Positions 1-8,530 of a DNA stretch of 64,000 bases are shown one piece after another. Source of the stretch: Polyangiaceae bacterium. GTDB taxonomy: Bacteria > Myxococcota_A > Polyangia > Polyangiales > Polyangiaceae. The stretch's first letter is position 1, and each line of letters starts with the position of its first letter. A program made the translations under genes and the position numbers. The DNA lies in the NCBI GenBank assembly GCA_020633235.1, contig JACKEA010000001.1, forward strand, positions 434,001 through 498,000, given 5' to 3'. The notes under the pieces are model-generated. The model was not told the origin of the DNA and ran no database searches. It worked only from the letters and a program-made list of their open reading frames with translations.

Positions 1-2
1 TG

Positions 3-278
3 AATCGCTACCTGATGGTGCACACCGAGGGCTACGGAGGGACCACTCTCGCGTTGCGTGCGGCGGACCGACCCGAAGGCCCGTGGACGCCGCCCCGAGA
101 CATCCTGCGTCCACCGGAATCGAGTGAGCCCGACGCCTTCGTGTACGCCGGCAAGGCTCACCCCGAGCTCTTCGGTGCCGATCTGGTGGCGACCTACGTG
201 CCCAGCAGCTTCGCCGACGTTCCGAGAGAAGACGAAGATCGGTTGTACTTTCCTCACTTCGTGCGGGTGAGCTTCTGA
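3..278 (+). CDS. C-terminal part of a DUF4185-like beta-propeller protein (5' end outside window)
   Basis: The reading frame is already open at the left edge, so only the last 91 codons are seen. The tail has the look of DUF4185 or glycosidase-like five-bladed propellers: a MVHTEG strand, a GPW turn, the sequence YAGKAHPEL, and an ending DRLYFPHFVRV. The lipoprotein at 1138-2133 has a similar style, so the two may be paralogues flanking the barrel-like gene. The stop TGA shares a base with the ATG of the next gene, which argues for one operon. The family name is from memory of motif style and no substrate can be given. Confidence 0.6.
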   Translation, partial: NRYLMVHTEGYGGTTLALRAADRPEGPWTPPRDILRPPESSEPDAFVYAGKAHPELFGADLVATYVPSSFADVPREDEDRLYFPHFVRVSF

Positions 279-1141
279 TGCGCCGGAAGCTCGTGCTGCT
301 CGCGGCGCTTGCCTGGGCCGTTCCCGCGCGCGCGGAATGGCTGCCGGCCCAGGGGCGGAGCTTCTCGCGGGCGACGTCGGCCTCGCGGGACGCTCCGGTG
401 CTGGAGCTCGCCTATGGCCCCAGGAGCTACGGCAGCATCGGCTTGGAGCCGGCGCTCTACGCGCACCGCTCGGGTCGCGGGAGGTTCGTGGTTGGATTCT
501 CGGCCCTGCTCGCGTTCGAGAACGAAGACACCACGCCGGTGGTGCCGGATCAGCCGCTGTGGCGCGACGTCGCGGGAGCGTTCGTGGCCCACGCTTTCGG
601 CGACCTCGAGATCGCGGGGTTCCTCGGTCATGAAGCGAGCTTCGCCGTGGATCGACCTCCGGATGCCTACCGCCCGACCGACATCCCTTTTGGGGGAGGG
701 GGTTGGTTCGTCGCGCCGGACATCGCGTTGCGCTCGGGCGTCACTGCGAGCGTCGAGCTCACGTCGCGCCTCGGTGACCGGCTGTATACCAACTTCTTCC
801 CCGCGCTCGTCGGTCAGCGCGAGGAGTCGGACTACGTCGCGGACTTCCTGCGCGAGGGCTCGAGTCAGATGCCTTTCGCGGAGCTGTCCCTGCGCTGGAA
901 GCTCGCGCCGTGGCTCCGTCCCGTCGTGTCCGTCTACGGCGAGGCCCTGGTGCCCCATGACGACAGCGCCAAGGCCGGCGTGCTCGTACGCGGGCTCTTC
1001 GGCGCGGGCTTCACGGGGGCCGCCGGCACGTTGACGCCGTTCGTCGCGGCAGCGGCGGGTAACGGCAAGGGTTGGCTGGTCAACCGCCAGGAGCTCTCGC
1101 TGTCCCTCGGGGTGCGCCTCTCGCTGGAGAGCGCGCCATGA
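278..1141 (+). CDS. Secreted, probably outer-membrane protein of unknown function
   Basis: This 287-residue protein opens with a clear Sec signal (MRRKLVLLAALAWAVPARA, cleavage expected after ARA). The rest alternates polar and hydrophobic residues in strand-like stretches with aromatic ends, and it finishes with SLSLGVRLSLES, as outer-membrane barrels often do. I recognise no catalytic motif. It starts on the last base of the upstream stop codon and its own TGA overlaps the ATG of the next gene (ATGA), so the three genes are likely co-translated. The job may be to anchor or export the two flanking DUF4185-like proteins, which is inference from context only. Confidence 0.65.
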   Translation: MRRKLVLLAALAWAVPARAEWLPAQGRSFSRATSASRDAPVLELAYGPRSYGSIGLEPALYAHRSGRGRFVVGFSALLAFENEDTTPVVPDQPLWRDVAGAFVAHAFGDLEIAGFLGHEASFAVDRPPDAYRPTDIPFGGGGWFVAPDIALRSGVTASVELTSRLGDRLYTNFFPALVGQREESDYVADFLREGSSQMPFAELSLRWKLAPWLRPVVSVYGEALVPHDDSAKAGVLVRGLFGAGFTGAAGTLTPFVAAAAGNGKGWLVNRQELSLSLGVRLSLESAP

Positions 1142-2133
1142 GAGCCTGGCTGCTCCTCGCGTTGCTGCTGGGCGGCTGCGGTGTGCGCCTCGACGAGACG
1201 CCCGAGCCGGCGCCGGCGCCCAGCTCGCCGCTGGCGCCGTCCTGCCCATTGTTCCCTTCGTTCGCTCACGTTTGGGGACGAGCGAGTCCCATCGGCGACG
1301 CGTGGTTGTGCGAGAGCGTCTCCAGCGCCGGGCAAGAGCAGGTGAACGCCGGGGTGACGATCGCGGGCGGCGCGGATCCGTGCGGCACCGAGGGCGTGGT
1401 CGAGCAATTGGTGAACGACTCACCGAGACCCGAAACCCTGCCGCCCCAGCCGCTATCACCGGTGAGCTTGGATGGCGCGCGATGGCTGTTCTACGCGCTG
1501 TACCGTTCGGATTCGAGTCAGCCCTTCGGCGTCGCGAAGGAGGGCTATGGCGTGGCCGCCTTCGATCCCACCAGCGGCCGCTACCAGCCCACGGAGCAGC
1601 TGCTGTGGACCGCGGATCGTCCTGCTTTCGGCAGCGGCGCCCTGGTGGAGGGAGACGACGTCGTGCTGTACGGCTGCAGCGGTGGATATCCGGAAGAGGA
1701 CTGCTACGTGGCGCGGGTCGCCAAGACGAAGGTCGACGATCTCAGCGCCTACCGTTACCTCAGCGGTGGCGGGCACGAGACCACGTCCATCGATGCCGCG
1801 GCGATCGCGTTTCGCGGGGGCGCTCCGTCCGTGAGCCGGCTTGCCGATCGCGATCGCGTCGTCGTGGTCTACGCGAAACCGCTCGGCGATCGCTTGCTGA
1901 TGCGCACGGGGCTCGGACCGCTCGGACCCTGGTCCAAGCCTTACGAGGCCGCCCGCTGCGACGTGCCCAGCGGCGGATTCTGCGCGTCGCCGGTGATCGT
2001 CGACCAGCCATCCCCGACGACGTTGCGCGTGAGCTACGCCGTCTCGACTCTGGCCGCGGGGGCGCGGGAGGCCGCCCCGAAAGCATACTCGACGCGCCTC
2101 GCCACGGTGACTTTGCCCGCCGCGCTGCCCTGA
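1138..2133 (+). CDS. DUF4185-like lipoprotein
   Basis: The product has 331 residues. The start at 1138 was chosen over an upstream in-frame start because it gives a lipoprotein signal, MRAWLLLALLLGGCG, with the lipobox LGGC, and a 4-base overlap with the previous stop. A short Pro/Ala linker follows. The body has repeated strand blocks such as SLDGARWLFYALYRSD, VLYGCSGG and GPLGPWSKPYEAARC, the last like the GPW turn in the first gene of this operon. This suggests a propeller fold of the DUF4185 or glycoside-hydrolase type, displayed on the outer membrane. Substrate and catalytic residues are not identified. Confidence 0.6.
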   Translation: MRAWLLLALLLGGCGVRLDETPEPAPAPSSPLAPSCPLFPSFAHVWGRASPIGDAWLCESVSSAGQEQVNAGVTIAGGADPCGTEGVVEQLVNDSPRPETLPPQPLSPVSLDGARWLFYALYRSDSSQPFGVAKEGYGVAAFDPTSGRYQPTEQLLWTADRPAFGSGALVEGDDVVLYGCSGGYPEEDCYVARVAKTKVDDLSAYRYLSGGGHETTSIDAAAIAFRGGAPSVSRLADRDRVVVVYAKPLGDRLLMRTGLGPLGPWSKPYEAARCDVPSGGFCASPVIVDQPSPTTLRVSYAVSTLAAGAREAAPKAYSTRLATVTLPAALP

Positions 2134-2170
2134 GCTTGGCTTGACCCCCAGCCGAGCGTAGAATTTCTGC

Positions 2171-3499
2171 GTGCTTCGCAGGGTCTTAGGCGCGCTCCTT
2201 TTGGCGCTGCTGACGCTCGTCGGCTGCGCCAGCTCCGAGGTGCCGTCCGTTGCGGGAGAGCAGCACGACGCGGGGTCGCACCCAGGGGACGCCGGCGCGG
2301 ACGGGCCGGCATGTACGCCGGACTGCCTGGGCAAGACCTGCGGCCCCGATGGTTGTGGCAAGTACTGCGGCAGCTGCTGGGGAGACGCGTTCTGTACCCC
2401 CGACGGGACTCTGTGCTCGCCCACCTGCGTGGGATCCTGCGACGGCAAGAGCTGCGGCGACGATGGCTGCGGCAACTCCTGTGGTAGCTGCGCCGCGGGA
2501 GAGTACTGCGTGGGCGGCACCTGCTCGGGGTCCTGCACGCCGAGCTGCACGGGCAAGAGCTGCGGCGACGACGGCTGCGGGGGCAGCTGCGGCAGCTGCG
2601 CCGCGGGGCAGGCGTGTGTGAACGGCCAGTGCAATTCCAGTTGCAGCCCGAGCTGCAGCGGCAAGAGCTGCGGGCCGGACGGATGCGGCGGCACCTGCGG
2701 CACCTGCGGTGTGGGCAAGGTCTGCAACACGACGACCGGGAGCTGCGACGCCACATGTACGCCGGCGTGCTCGGGCAAGAGCTGCGGTTCCGACGGCTGC
2801 GGCGGGCTGTGCGGCACCTGTCCGTCGGGCCAAGGCTGCAGCGGAGGCCAGTGCGCGTGCGATCCCCAGTGCGGCACGAAGAAGTGCGGCCCCGACGCCT
2901 GCGGCGGTAGCTGTGGCAGCTGCGCCGCGGGGGAGACCTGCAGCTCCGGCAGCTGCAGCTGCGTGCCGCAGTGCACGGGGAAGCAGTGCGGCCCAGATGC
3001 TTGCGGCGGTAGCTGTGGCAGCTGCTCGCGCTCACAAACGTGCCAGAACGGTGCGTGCGTGTGCGTGCCGCAGTGTTCGGGAAAGCAGTGCGGCCCAGAT
3101 GGTTGCGGTGGCAGCTGTGGCAGCTGCAGCGGTGGCAAGATCTGCAGCGGCGGCAGCTGCGTGTGCCACGACACGCTCCAGCCGGGGCAGGCCCTGGGCG
3201 TCGGCGAGTCGATCACCAGCTGCGACGGCGACGTCACGCTCGTGATGCAGAGCGACGGCAACCTGGTGCTCTATGGGCCTCCCGGCGCGCTGTGGTCGTC
3301 GAACACGGCCAACACTCCGGCGAACGTCGCCGTCATGCAGGGGGACGGTAACTTCGTGGTGTACGCCGGGAACACCCCGTACTGGAACTCCAACACGGCC
3401 AACCACGCCGGCGCGTACCTGGTCGCTCAAGACGACGGCAACGTCGTCATCTACCAGGGCAGCACGGCGCTCTGGTCCACGCAGACCTGCTGCTACTGA
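2171..3499 (+). CDS. Lipoprotein with eight Cys-rich repeats and a bulb-type (mannose-binding) lectin domain
   Basis: The 442-residue protein starts with GTG and has a lipobox LVGC near residue 19. From about residue 45 to 335 there are eight tandem units of about 33 residues, each built around C-x3-C-x-GKSCGxDGCGGSCGSC and a second Cys pair, probably disulfide-rich knots. The last 110 residues form a B-type lectin domain with three copies of the sugar-binding motif: QSDGNLVLY, QGDGNFVVY and QDDGNVVIY. In the known family this motif binds mannose. The expected role is cell-surface carbohydrate binding on a Cys-rich stalk. The repeats are highly similar in DNA, so copy number may vary between strains. 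Confidence 0.85.
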   Translation: MLRRVLGALLLALLTLVGCASSEVPSVAGEQHDAGSHPGDAGADGPACTPDCLGKTCGPDGCGKYCGSCWGDAFCTPDGTLCSPTCVGSCDGKSCGDDGCGNSCGSCAAGEYCVGGTCSGSCTPSCTGKSCGDDGCGGSCGSCAAGQACVNGQCNSSCSPSCSGKSCGPDGCGGTCGTCGVGKVCNTTTGSCDATCTPACSGKSCGSDGCGGLCGTCPSGQGCSGGQCACDPQCGTKKCGPDACGGSCGSCAAGETCSSGSCSCVPQCTGKQCGPDACGGSCGSCSRSQTCQNGACVCVPQCSGKQCGPDGCGGSCGSCSGGKICSGGSCVCHDTLQPGQALGVGESITSCDGDVTLVMQSDGNLVLYGPPGALWSSNTANTPANVAVMQGDGNFVVYAGNTPYWNSNTANHAGAYLVAQDDGNVVIYQGSTALWSTQTCCY

Positions 3500-3996
3500 T
3501 GGCGAGCGCGATCACGCTCACCTTTGGCACCGGGGAGTGCTTGCGGCTGCCGCTCTCGAACGGAGCAATGTCCGCGCTCGTGGCATCTTTGGTGTGGGTC
3601 GGCTCCGAGGTGATCGACGATGACCCTTGGGCAACCGACGTACTCCGCCTGCTCGCGAGCCATGACATCGCGGCCATCGGGAGCTTGCCGATACTGGAGC
3701 TCGGGCGGCTCGGCTTCGACGAGGGGAGTCTCTTCGAGCAGAAGGCGCTGATGACTTTGATCGTCGACCTGACGCTCGGCCGCGACGTTCCCTCGTCGCC
3801 GAGACGGCTGTTCCCGAACTTGGGAGCACTGAGGCTCATGATTCAGCACTTGAGGGCGGACGGCATCGACCCGCGGCCCCCCGAGTGGCCCTTGCCGCGA
3901 CCCGATCGGGTAGAGCGCTGCCCGCGGGATGGAGCGCTGCTGCACGCGCGCGGCTGCGTCGTCTGCAATACCTTCGTGGATCTCACAAGAGCTTGA
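3499..3996 (+). CDS. Hypothetical protein with a small C-terminal Cys cluster
   Basis: This 165-residue protein has no signal peptide or membrane segment and I do not recognise its family. It has a mixed alpha/beta look and ends in RCPRDGALLHARGCVVCNTF, where CPRDG and CVVC could bind a zinc ion. Its ATG shares a base with the TGA of the lectin gene, so it is probably co-translated with it. Its 3' end overlaps the convergent kinase gene by 14 bases. Confidence 0.6.
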   Translation: MASAITLTFGTGECLRLPLSNGAMSALVASLVWVGSEVIDDDPWATDVLRLLASHDIAAIGSLPILELGRLGFDEGSLFEQKALMTLIVDLTLGRDVPSSPRRLFPNLGALRLMIQHLRADGIDPRPPEWPLPRPDRVERCPRDGALLHARGCVVCNTFVDLTRA

Positions 3997-4546
3997 GCTG
4001 AGGCGGCTCGAGGCGGGACCACACCACCTTCTCGGCCTCGTCCATCCAGCTTTCCCGGGGAATGCTGGCGAGGCTCAGGAACTCGAGGGCGTGGTCCCGA
4101 AGCTCGCGCAAGAGGCGCGCGTCGATGGCGCGCTGGAACTCGGGATCCGTGGCGCGGACGCCGTCGGCGGCGGGGCGCTCGAGCACCGGCACATGGATCA
4201 AGAGATCGTAGGTCTTCATCCAGTAGGCCACCAGCTCGTCCAGGCCTTCTTGTCCGCCGGAGGCGAGCAAGAGGTACACGTAGTTGTCGAGGGCGGAGCG
4301 GTCGCAGATCACCACGGGATGGCGATGTGCCGCGATGACCTCCTCGGCGATCTGCGTGTGAAGGATCCACGATTCGCTCGCGAGGCCGGTTTCTTCGTTG
4401 ATGGGCAGCGGGCAACGACGCGCGACCTCGTGGATCACTTCCAACACCACGTCTCGCGCCTTCAGCCGAGCGGCCAGTCCGTAGCAGAGCGTCGTCTTGC
4501 CCACGCCGTGGCTACCAATGAACGCCACTTTGAAGCACTTGGCCAT
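3983..4546 (-). CDS. P-loop ATPase/kinase of the NadR-like AAA type
   Basis: The product has 187 residues. The ATG at 4546 is preferred over a GTG at 4651 because it places MAKCFKVAFIGSHGVGKTTL at the N terminus. GSHGVGKT is a Walker A motif at about residues 10-17. A later strand reads VVICDRSALDNYVYLLLA, which is the Walker B/nucleoside-kinase-like segment typical of small NadR-like AAA kinases, and conserved basic residues follow in RATDPEFQR. Small-molecule or nucleotide phosphorylation is likely but the substrate is unknown. It is divergent from the methyltransferase at 4632 with an 85-base gap that must hold both promoters. Confidence 0.7.
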   Translation of the reverse strand: MAKCFKVAFIGSHGVGKTTLCYGLAARLKARDVVLEVIHEVARRCPLPINEETGLASESWILHTQIAEEVIAAHRHPVVICDRSALDNYVYLLLASGGQEGLDELVAYWMKTYDLLIHVPVLERPAADGVRATDPEFQRAIDARLLRELRDHALEFLSLASIPRESWMDEAEKVVWSRLEPPQLKLL

Positions 4547-4631
4547 CGAGCGAGCACCATATCGCTGACGCGCCTGCCTGTGGTGGAGTTTGAGGGCCCT
4601 CCCGTCGATGCTACGATGCAAGACGAAAGCC

Positions 4632-5657
4632 ATGAGTGCATTGATCCCCACGCGTGCCTACCGCACCGCTTACCGGGCCCAACAGACGACGTTCCTTCTC
4701 AACTGTCTGGCGGCGCACCGATTTCTGCGGACCGTGTCCGGGCTCAAGATCGAGCCGAGCCCAGCAGCGCTGCTCGAAGTTCGCCGCCGCTACGACGAGC
4801 TCCTGGACTGTGATCTCTCCAACGTGGAGCGCGGCGTCTATCCTCGCAGCTTGCTGTTCCAGTTTCCCGTGGCGGACTACGCGCGGCAGCTGCCCAAGCT
4901 GGTGCGAGACTTCCCGCGGACCATCGCCCGCGCGCGGCGCAAGAACTACCAAGACCTGCCGAACGACGTGCAGCTGAGCGACTATCCGCCCTATTTCCGC
5001 CGCAACTTCCACTGGCAGACGGACGGCTACTTCAGTGAGCGCTCGGCGGAGCTGTACGACGTGGGCGTGGAGTTCCTGTTCCTGGGCACGGCGGACATCA
5101 TGCGGCGCCAGGTGATCCCGCCGCTGGTGGAGAACCTCGGCCGCCAGGGCCGGCCGCGCATCCTGGACGTGGCGTGCGGCACCGGCCGCGCCCTGCGACA
5201 GATGGCCCTGGCCATGCCGGGCGCCAAGCTGTACGGACTGGATCTTTCGCCCTACTACGTGCAAGCGGCGCGGGAGTTGGTCACGGACGTTTCTCCGGAC
5301 GTTTCCTTCGTGGCGGAGAATGCCGAGAACATGCCGTTCCGGGACGACTATTTCCAGGCCGTCACCAGCGTGTACTTGTTCCACGAGCTGCCGAGAAACG
5401 CGCGTCGCAACGTGTGCCGCGAGATCTTTCGCGTGCTCGAGCCCGGGGGCACGGTCGTGTTCGAGGACTCGGCGCAGTACGCCGAGGCGGGGGAAGTGGC
5501 GTTCTTCCTCGAACGCTTCAGCGAGGAATTCCACGAGCCGTTCCACCGCGACTACCTGCGGGACGACATGGCGGAAATGCTGACCGAGACGGGTTTCCAG
5601 GTGCAGAGCGCCGAGCCCTGCTTCGTGTCCAAGGTCGTGGTCGCGAAGAAGCCCTGA
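4632..5657 (+). CDS. SAM-dependent class I methyltransferase
   Basis: The product has 341 residues with the start at MSALIPTRAYRTAY. The first 170 residues are helical and unlike a plain methyltransferase, and may bind the substrate. The catalytic domain follows, with motif I ILDVACGTGRAL, an acidic residue closing strand 2 (LYGLDLSPYYVQAA), ENAENMPFRDDYF as motif II/III and LEPGGTVVFED as motif IV. These are hallmarks of Methyltransf_11/25 enzymes. No neighbour points to a substrate. The stop abuts the convergent thioredoxin-like gene with no intergenic space. Confidence 0.8.
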   Translation: MSALIPTRAYRTAYRAQQTTFLLNCLAAHRFLRTVSGLKIEPSPAALLEVRRRYDELLDCDLSNVERGVYPRSLLFQFPVADYARQLPKLVRDFPRTIARARRKNYQDLPNDVQLSDYPPYFRRNFHWQTDGYFSERSAELYDVGVEFLFLGTADIMRRQVIPPLVENLGRQGRPRILDVACGTGRALRQMALAMPGAKLYGLDLSPYYVQAARELVTDVSPDVSFVAENAENMPFRDDYFQAVTSVYLFHELPRNARRNVCREIFRVLEPGGTVVFEDSAQYAEAGEVAFFLERFSEEFHEPFHRDYLRDDMAEMLTETGFQVQSAEPCFVSKVVVAKKP

Positions 5658-6203
5658 TCAGCGTTTGGCGCAGCCCATGCGGGTGCTCAGGCCGAAGCCC
5701 GTGCTGAGGCCCACGGTGGTGTCGCTGACGCGGCCGTTTGGCGAGATCACGTAGTTCGTGGGGAATGCGCTCACGTGATAGGCGGCGAGCACGGCGTCGT
5801 TCCCGAGCAACACCGGATAACGGATGTCGTGCTCCTTGACGAAGCTCCGGATCCGCGCCGGATCCTCCGAGTCCGCGACCACGGCGATCAGCGCTTGATC
5901 CGAGGCGAGCCCCGCGTAGATGTCATTCAGGGTTCCGAGCTCCTGACGGCATACGCCGCACCACGTGGCCCAGAAGTGCACCAGCACCGTCTTGCCGCGC
6001 AGGCTCGCGAGGCTCACCGGCTTGCCCTCGAGGTCCATGAGCACGAAGGCCGGGGCTTCCGTGCTGCCCGAGGACAGCAGGTTGCGCTTTTGCCAGGTGG
6101 TGACGGCCAGATACACGGCCACCAACAAAAGCGCTTCCAGGGTCCAGCGGGTGATTCGGGAGCGAAGGGGCGGCTTTTCGGCGCGCGCGGAGGCTTCGGT
6201 CAC
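5658..6203 (-). CDS. TlpA/ResA-like membrane-anchored thioredoxin
   Basis: The 181-residue product starts at a GTG whose bases overlap the preceding stop (GTGA). Residues 20-37 form one membrane anchor (TLEALLLVAVYLAVTTW). The thioredoxin fold follows, with the redox motif WCGVC at residues 81-85 and the cis-proline loop SAFPTNYVI near the end. Proteins of this type reduce or form disulfides in the periplasm, for example during cytochrome c maturation. It is last in a four-gene minus-strand operon in which every junction overlaps by 4 bases. The partner substrate is not evident. Confidence 0.85.
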   Translation of the reverse strand: MTEASARAEKPPLRSRITRWTLEALLLVAVYLAVTTWQKRNLLSSGSTEAPAFVLMDLEGKPVSLASLRGKTVLVHFWATWCGVCRQELGTLNDIYAGLASDQALIAVVADSEDPARIRSFVKEHDIRYPVLLGNDAVLAAYHVSAFPTNYVISPNGRVSDTTVGLSTGFGLSTRMGCAKR

Positions 6204-6478
6204 TCTTTCTTGCTCTTCAGCAGGGCTCGTACCGCCTGGCGGGCGAGCATCGGTGCCGAAAGCATGCTCCTCGCGAGGGAAGCTGCAAGCGCAATGGGGG
6301 TGGAGCCATGAGCGACGATGGCGACGCGTTCGCCGTTCTCCGCGTCTTCCAGGGCGCCGCGGGCGATGGTCCGCGTGCCGTCCGAGCGGATCTCCACCAC
6401 CATGCGAGCGACCACCGGCGGCTCGTCCGAGTGCTCCACCTGGGTGCTGCCGACCTTCTCGATATCGTCGTCCTTCAT
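6200..6478 (-). CDS. Small hypothetical protein
   Basis: This 92-residue protein starts MKDDDIEKVG. It is acidic at first, then has two strand-like segments (ARMVVEIRSDGTRTIARGAL and ERVAIVAHGSTPIALAASL) and a basic C terminus (ALLKSKKE). No family is recognised. The 4-base overlaps with both neighbours show that it is a genuine coupled gene and not a chance frame. It may assist the membrane protein upstream or the thioredoxin downstream. Confidence 0.65.
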   Translation of the reverse strand: MKDDDIEKVGSTQVEHSDEPPVVARMVVEIRSDGTRTIARGALEDAENGERVAIVAHGSTPIALAASLARSMLSAPMLARQAVRALLKSKKE

Positions 6479-7308
6479 GGGTGGTCCCCGGGAAGCGTGG
6501 CCCGAGGCTTCTTGCCGCGCCACGGCTTCCAGGCACCGCTCAGTGCTGCGTCGCAAGGCGGCGGGAAATTGGGGCTCGCGTAGCGAGGCTGCCCGCTCTC
6601 GCCGGCGTTGTCGAAGACCAAGATGCGTTCGTGCTCGTCGATGGCGAAGGCGTGCATGGGGCCGCCACCCGCTGCCACGGGCCAGGCGTAGGCGATGAAG
6701 CGACGCTCCGCGAGCTCTTCGTTCACTGGGTCGGTGGGGCGCGCGGTCAGGCCGCCTGCCGCGCCGGGCAAACAAACCAAGAAAAGATAGCGCCCCACGT
6801 TCGCAGCGGGTCCCTGGGGAGTGTCTTCCAAATGCGTGAAGTGCGCTTCGAGTAGCGGCGGCGAAGGATGCTCGCCATTGCGCAGCGGCTTGGCTCCGGA
6901 AAGGCCGGTGATGAAGGCGGCGGAACCGACATGATCTCCATCCGGGTCGATGGTGCCCCGCTTGCGCAGCACGTCCTGGCTGAAGGAGATGTCCCGCAAG
7001 CGCGAAACGGCGGTGGTCGCCGTGGCCGAGTTCCCGCCCTGCATCAGGCCCGGGATGGCTTCCGTCGCCACGAAGCGGCAGACGGCGACGGTTGCGAGGA
7101 TGGCGGCGGCGCCCAGGACGTAGCGACAGCTGCGTAGGGTGGCGGGGGGCAGCGCGGCCGGCAGTGACAGGAAGGTCAGAAGCGTGGCCAGGCCGGCCGG
7201 GAGCGACAGCTTCGGCAGCAGGATGCTGACCGCGGCGAGCAGCAGCACCAACACGGTACCGCCCAGCCAACTCGAGGTGTTGGCGCCGGCTTTTGCTTCA
7301 GTGGTCAA
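6475..7308 (-). CDS. Membrane-anchored hypothetical protein
   Basis: The 277-residue protein starts with TTG, overlapping the stop of the coiled-coil gene (TTGA). The first 105 residues hold three hydrophobic helices (TVLVLLLAAVSILLP, GLATLLTFLSLPAAL and YVLGAAAILATVAVC). The remainder is a soluble domain with GRYLFLVCLPGAAGGL, RRFIAYAWPVAAGGGPMHAFAIDE and a Pro-rich end. The soluble part resembles the pilin-like domains that carry a signature for displayed numerical data, but I cannot assign it. It probably works with the TlpA-like protein encoded two genes downstream. Confidence 0.6.
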   Translation of the reverse strand: MTTEAKAGANTSSWLGGTVLVLLLAAVSILLPKLSLPAGLATLLTFLSLPAALPPATLRSCRYVLGAAAILATVAVCRFVATEAIPGLMQGGNSATATTAVSRLRDISFSQDVLRKRGTIDPDGDHVGSAAFITGLSGAKPLRNGEHPSPPLLEAHFTHLEDTPQGPAANVGRYLFLVCLPGAAGGLTARPTDPVNEELAERRFIAYAWPVAAGGGPMHAFAIDEHERILVFDNAGESGQPRYASPNFPPPCDAALSGAWKPWRGKKPRATLPGDHP

Positions 7309-8396
7309 CGCCGCGGCGGCTTGGAGGAAGGATGGGGAGCGTGTTCCGTCGTCACTTCCTCACCGCTTACCGCATATCCACCCAGCGGTCTCGTGATGGG
7401 ATCCGGCTTGCGGGGTAGCGGGGACGGCTTGGGCGGTGGCTCCACGGCTTCCAGCGAGTTTCCAGGTGGCGACGGCCGCGAGGCAGCGATTGCCCACTCC
7501 AGCTGGCTCCGGGCCGGGGGCTGCGTGGAACGCTGCGTGACGCCGGCCTCCACCGTGGGGCGATCCCCCGGATCGAGCTCGAGCTCCGAGACCATGGGCT
7601 GTACCGGTTGGGCCGCGGCGGGGTGGGCGGGCAGGGTGCGCTTTGCGTCCCGGGGGGTATGGACGGGCTCGCGCAGGGTCTCGAGCTCCTGGATGAGGTC
7701 GGCGTTTTCTCGCAGCAGGCGGGAGAGCTGGGCTTGGGCGTCGTCCCGTTGGGCCTGCAAGCGGCGCAGGACCTCGCGCGAACGGTCGCGTTCGGTGGTG
7801 AGCTTCTCAATCACGTGCCGAGCTTCGACCAGCTCCTGCGCGGCATCCGTGATGGGGCGATCCGGTGGCGTGAGGTTCGAGCGGCGTTCCTCCGCGGCGT
7901 CCCTGCGCGCCATCTGCTCGAGCTGGGCTCTCAGCGCCTCGCGCTCCCGCACCACGCGCTCGAGTGTTTGCTCGTGTTCGTCGAGCAAGCCAGCGAGGAA
8001 GCGATCTTGATCGTCGATGATGTAGCGACGCTCCGCGTCCGCCTGGTCCCGCGCTTCGACCAACGCGCGTTCCAAGAGCTCCACTCGATTCTTCAGCGCG
8101 AGGCGTTCTTCGTTGCTGGAGCCGAGCATCTCTCGAACCCGCGCGAGCTCCTGGTTGAGCTGGGAGTTGGCTTCGCGGGCGCCGCTCACATTGGCGGTCA
8201 CGAGCTGGATGGCGCGGTGCAGCGCGCTGAGGCTCGCCTCCGCTCGGGAGCTGGCGGCCAGTGCCGCTCGGACGTGTTCTTCGCTGGGCTCCTGCGCCTC
8301 CGGCTCGCTCGCCGTGAGCTCCGGGGGTGTCCACGCCGAGTCCACGGTCTCGGAGGTGTCGTCGGCCTGGGCCGGCATGCCGGGCACGGTGCGCAT
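7305..8396 (-). CDS. Long coiled-coil protein, first gene of the TlpA operon
   Basis: The 363-residue product is given from the ATG at 8396. A later ATG at 8378 and an upstream TTG at 8471 are alternatives. Residues about 60-250 form near-continuous heptad-rich coiled coil (LNQELARVREML, NRVELLERALVEARDQAD, EHEQTLERVVREREALRAQL, RLLRENADLIQELETL). The C-terminal 110 residues are Pro-rich and disordered. There is no signal peptide. A structural or scaffold role in the cytoplasm is likely. It shares 4 bases with the next gene. Confidence 0.65.
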   Translation of the reverse strand: MRTVPGMPAQADDTSETVDSAWTPPELTASEPEAQEPSEEHVRAALAASSRAEASLSALHRAIQLVTANVSGAREANSQLNQELARVREMLGSSNEERLALKNRVELLERALVEARDQADAERRYIIDDQDRFLAGLLDEHEQTLERVVREREALRAQLEQMARRDAAEERRSNLTPPDRPITDAAQELVEARHVIEKLTTERDRSREVLRRLQAQRDDAQAQLSRLLRENADLIQELETLREPVHTPRDAKRTLPAHPAAAQPVQPMVSELELDPGDRPTVEAGVTQRSTQPPARSQLEWAIAASRPSPPGNSLEAVEPPPKPSPLPRKPDPITRPLGGYAVSGEEVTTEHAPHPSSKPPRR

Positions 8397-8530
8397 GGAG
8401 CCCCAAGGATACCCGAAGGCGGCGCTCCTCGTCCCGTCCGACCCGGGTCTTTTTAGCTGAATGAATACCAATGCTTGCTCGGCCCTCGGGCGCTCCCAGG
8501 GGCGGCGACAAGCTGCTACGATGCGGTGGA

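Noticed and set aside
1456..3261. Long antisense frame over the Cys-repeat gene
   Set aside because: It mirrors the repeats of the plus-strand lectin gene and has no start signal or domain; it is a GC-driven shadow.
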